The position numbers and the translations under genes are program-made. Shown here in pieces: positions 61,219-64,000 of a DNA stretch of 64,000 nt. The stretch lies in assembly GCF_000317515.1 (NCBI RefSeq), contig NC_019738.1, forward strand, positions 5,668,001 to 5,732,000, in the 5' to 3' direction. This DNA is from Allocoleopsis franciscana PCC 7113 (GTDB lineage Bacteria; Cyanobacteriota; Cyanobacteriia; Cyanobacteriales; Coleofasciculaceae). The notes below the pieces were generated by a model. That model saw only the letters and a list, made by a program, of their open reading frames with translations, had not been told where the DNA came from and did not search any database. Each line of letters starts with the position of its first letter. The stretch's first letter is position 1.

Positions 61219-64000
61219 ATGCTGAACGTGTTGAGTCCCCGATTGCGTCGTTATGGTGTTGCGGGATTAGTTGTTGTGCTAGCGTTGCTACTCAAATTCC
61301 TGCTAGAACTTCAAATTAAAGTAGAAAACCCGTTTCTACTCTTCTTTCCGGCGGTCATGTTCAGCACCTGGTATGGGGGTTTGGGAGCAGGGCTATTAGC
61401 GACCCTAACAACTAGTTTGCTCTCCTACTATTTCTTAGTAGACCCCAACTCTTCCCTGCTGTTTTCCATTTTTGGGCGAATGGCATTATCGGAGTCTACT
61501 GTAGGGCAAAGCTTACGGTGGATACCAACGCCTGAGCAAATCTTGCAGTTAGGATTATACCTGCTGCAAGCCTTACTATTTAGTCAGTTAAGCGGTGTGC
61601 TGCGCGATCGCAAACCGCAAGATCAATTATTAGAGAAAACGCCAAGCATACTCGTCCATACTGCTCCCGTAGATCAGGATATAGATGTAGATGCCCATGA
61701 CATTTCAGATTGTAAACATGGAGAGGAGATACTGCGTCAGAGTGAAGAGCATCTGCGCTTAGTGGTGCAAAATATGCCAGTGATGATGGATGCCTTTGAT
61801 GCCCAGAAGAACATTATCGCCTGGAATCGGGAGTGTGAGCGAGTAACCGGTTATAGTGCCGAGGAGATTATTGGCAATCCCCACGCCTTAAAACTGCTAT
61901 ATCCCGATGCCGCCTATCGGGAGTGGATGCTTGCCGAACATGGGACGCGGGTTCACAACTACCGCAATTGGGAATGGAATATTACTTGTAAAGATGGCAC
62001 GGTTAAAACCATCGCTTGGTCGAATATTTCCGCAGAGTTTCCGATACCGGGTTGGGTTACCTGGGGCATTGGAGTTGATGTTACCGAACGAAAAGCGGCT
62101 CTAAGTGAACGCCAACAGACGGAGGAAGCCCTGAAAAACAGTCAAGAACGGCTACTCTTAGCTCAAAAGGCGGGGAAAATTGGTACTTTTGAGTGGAACC
62201 TCCAAACCCATGAACTGATATGGACACAAGAACTGGAAGCCTTGTATGGTTTAGCACCCGGTAGCTTCGGAGGTAAATATAAAGATTGGTTAAAAACAAT
62301 CCACCCAGATGATCGGGCAAGAGCCAAACAGGAAGTCCGATGCATCCTGACTCAAGGCTTAGACTCTAAGATGGAATACCGCATGTTATGGCCTGACGGA
62401 AGCTTACATTGGATTGCCAGCAGAGCCAGGGTTTTTAACGATGATGCCGGGAAGCCCAGGCGCATGATTGGGGTGAATATGGACATTACTGAGCGGAAAC
62501 AGGCAGAAGAGGCGCTGAAGGAAAGCGAGATGCGATTCCGGGTAATGTTCAACCAAGCGGCTGTGGGCATTGCATTGGTGGCCTTAGACGGTTACTTTAT
62601 TCAAGTCAATCCAGCGATGTCCAATATTACGGGGTACAGCCGCGCTGAGTTACTCCAGCTAACCGTCCAAGAAATTAGCCATCCTGATGAACAACAGTCC
62701 GATGAGGCTTACTTGCAACGAGTGCTAGAGCGAGAAATTAATGGTTATTCAGTCCAGAAGCGCTTTTTCTGCAAGGATGGCTCGATCGTATGGGTGAACG
62801 TCACTGTCTCGGTGGTTTGGGACTCCAATGGGTCACCGAAGTATGGGATTGGGATTATTGAGGATATTAGCGATCGCAAACATGCGGAAGCCTCACAGCA
62901 ATTTCTGTTAGAAGCCAGTCGTCTGCTGGCTGCCTCCTTAGATTATGAAACCACATTGAGCAATGTCGCTCACTTAGCTATCCCCACCTTGGCGGATTGG
63001 TGTCTGGTGGACATGTTCCAAACCGATGCCTCAATCCGGCAAATCGCCATCGCTTGTACGGAACCCTCGAAACAGGCAACATTGAACGAACTGCGACGCC
63101 GCTACCCCCCTAATCCAAAAGTACAGAATCCACTGTGGCAAAGCCTCCTGAAGGGTCAATCCATCATTTATCCAGAATTGACCGAGTCCCAGATAGTGGC
63201 TATGGCTCAAGATGATGAACACTTACAATTACTGAAAAGTTTGGGGAGACGGTCGGTGATGATTGTTCCCATTCAATCTCGGCAACAGGTGCTGGGTGTG
63301 ATTTCCTTCGTCTCATCGCAATCGAAGCGTCGCTACAACCCAACTGACCTCGCTTTGGCAGAAGATATTGCCCGTCGTGCGGCGACAGCGATTGACAATG
63401 CTCGTCTCTACCGCGATAGCGAAGCGGCTCGAAACGCCGCTCAAGAGGCCAATCGAATGAAGGACGAGTTTCTCGCCATACTCTCTCACGAATTGCGATC
63501 GCCTCTCAATGCCATTCTCGGTTGGACACAGATGCTACGAACACGCAAGTTTGGTGAAGAGGCAACATCCCGTGCCTTAGAAACCATTGAGCGCAATGCT
63601 AGGGCACAAACCCAGCTCATCGAAGACCTCCTGGATGTCTCACGGATTATACGAGGAAAACTCAATCTAAGTATCTACCCCCTCAACCTAGCTTCAGTGA
63701 TTGAGGCGGCAATTAATACGGTACGCCCAGCAGCGGATGCCAAAGGCATTCAAATTGAATTTATCGCCACTTCCGGAATAAAATTCATTTCCGGCGATGC
63801 AGGCCGCTTACAGCAGGTGGTGTGGAATTTATTATCTAACGCGATTAAGTTTACCCCTCAGGGGGGGCGAGTCGAAGTTAGACTTGATAGCACCAACACT
63901 CACACTGAAATTAAAGTCACAGACACGGGAAAAGGAATTAGTCCTGATTTTCTGCCCCAAGTTTTTGATCGCTTCCGTCAGGCCGATAGTACCACTACCA
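61219..64000 (+). CDS. Multi-PAS/GAF sensor histidine kinase (3' end outside window)
   Basis: From ATG 61219 the frame is open to the window edge (927 full codons). Residues 1-135: DUF4118 membrane domain with several spans (GVAGLVVVLALLLKFLLELQ, FFPAVMFSTWYGGLGAGLLA, LGLYLLQALLF), as in KdpD. Then three PAS domains (starting about residues 175, 310 and 437), each ending DVTERK/DITERK/DISDRK, and a GAF domain about 555-730. The kinase core begins with HisKA DEFLAILSHELRSPLNAILG (intact His), N-box RLQQVVWNLLSNAIKFTPQG and G1 VTDTGKGIS. A receiver may follow beyond the edge. Ligand unknown; probably light, redox or small-molecule sensing. Confidence 0.92.
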   Translation, partial: MLNVLSPRLRRYGVAGLVVVLALLLKFLLELQIKVENPFLLFFPAVMFSTWYGGLGAGLLATLTTSLLSYYFLVDPNSSLLFSIFGRMALSESTVGQSLRWIPTPEQILQLGLYLLQALLFSQLSGVLRDRKPQDQLLEKTPSILVHTAPVDQDIDVDAHDISDCKHGEEILRQSEEHLRLVVQNMPVMMDAFDAQKNIIAWNRECERVTGYSAEEIIGNPHALKLLYPDAAYREWMLAEHGTRVHNYRNWEWNITCKDGTVKTIAWSNISAEFPIPGWVTWGIGVDVTERKAALSERQQTEEALKNSQERLLLAQKAGKIGTFEWNLQTHELIWTQELEALYGLAPGSFGGKYKDWLKTIHPDDRARAKQEVRCILTQGLDSKMEYRMLWPDGSLHWIASRARVFNDDAGKPRRMIGVNMDITERKQAEEALKESEMRFRVMFNQAAVGIALVALDGYFIQVNPAMSNITGYSRAELLQLTVQEISHPDEQQSDEAYLQRVLEREINGYSVQKRFFCKDGSIVWVNVTVSVVWDSNGSPKYGIGIIEDISDRKHAEASQQFLLEASRLLAASLDYETTLSNVAHLAIPTLADWCLVDMFQTDASIRQIAIACTEPSKQATLNELRRRYPPNPKVQNPLWQSLLKGQSIIYPELTESQIVAMAQDDEHLQLLKSLGRRSVMIVPIQSRQQVLGVISFVSSQSKRRYNPTDLALAEDIARRAATAIDNARLYRDSEAARNAAQEANRMKDEFLAILSHELRSPLNAILGWTQMLRTRKFGEEATSRALETIERNARAQTQLIEDLLDVSRIIRGKLNLSIYPLNLASVIEAAINTVRPAADAKGIQIEFIATSGIKFISGDAGRLQQVVWNLLSNAIKFTPQGGRVEVRLDSTNTHTEIKVTDTGKGISPDFLPQVFDRFRQADSTTT

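Noticed and set aside
1-64000. CRISPR arrays, tRNA and rRNA genes, prophage, secondary-metabolite cluster
   Set aside because: No regularly spaced repeats with unique spacers, no tRNA T-loop/acceptor pattern, no structural phage genes and no PKS/NRPS domains were found on reading both strands.

Overview
The window looks like chromosomal DNA of a filamentous (Oscillatoriales/Coleofasciculus/Microcoleus-type) cyanobacterium. It carries oxygenic-phototroph genes (ftrC, gun4, chlP, ho1, hemC, rpaA, ictB-like, glgA), families largely restricted to cyanobacteria (DUF4278, PATAN/DUF4388, pentapeptide-repeat and cyanobacterial Ser/Thr kinase-TPR proteins) and many HIP1 octamers (GCGATCGC). Genes lie on both strands in short or single-gene units. 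No rRNA, tRNA, CRISPR array or prophage was seen. The genus cannot be fixed from the sequence alone.

Layout. 1-8 kb: the end of a subtilisin-like protease, an AbiEii-type nucleotidyltransferase protein, aspartoacylase, a LysR gene stub, an HlyD-type adaptor, gamma-glutamyltransferase, a nucleoside phosphorylase and TlyA. 8.5-15.6 kb: small proteins, a long repeat-bearing membrane protein, Hsp33, a PATAN protein and a DUF58 protein. 15.9-20.1 kb: a pentapeptide-repeat gene split by a 1.67 kb IS, downstream of an FHA membrane protein. 20.3-27.9 kb: ftrC, DUF309, then lptA-lptB, two polyprenol-dependent glycosyltransferases and an LptF/G permease, which together form an envelope polysaccharide export cluster. 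28.0-29.8 kb: an IS graveyard (IS701-like fragment, IS630-like element, broken RelE/HigB-type toxin). 29.8-38.5 kb: icd, a LuxR-type response regulator, gun4, a degenerate GAF-histidine-kinase-like protein, ictB-like, smpB and DUF4278. 38.7-47 kb: Ser/Thr kinase-TPR, TMEM143-like protein, YheT-like hydrolase, rpaA and chlP. 47.3-55.8 kb: cysA, an oligopeptide-type binding lipoprotein, SpoIID-like protein, an alpha-hydroxy-acid oxidase and a UrtA-like-PAS-PAS-adenylate cyclase. 56.6-64 kb: hemC, ho1, a GAF-LuxR regulator, glgA and the first part of a large sensor kinase that runs off the window.

Working together. Tetrapyrrole metabolism is spread through the window (hemC, gun4, chlP, ho1) alongside redox, circadian and two-component regulators. 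The Lpt and glycosyltransferase cluster should build and export surface glycans. The most distinctive observations are: (i) palindromic 36-bp repeat units inserted in frame into a protein kinase and, as a partial unit, into TlyA; (ii) an exactly reconstructable IS insertion into the pentapeptide gene; (iii) two copies of a short MITE-like element with CTAGTGCA-type ends; (iv) a cyclase whose sensor domain closely resembles the urea-binding protein UrtA yet has no clear membrane span; (v) a histidine-kinase-like protein that has lost its phospho-acceptor His and its N and G1 boxes.
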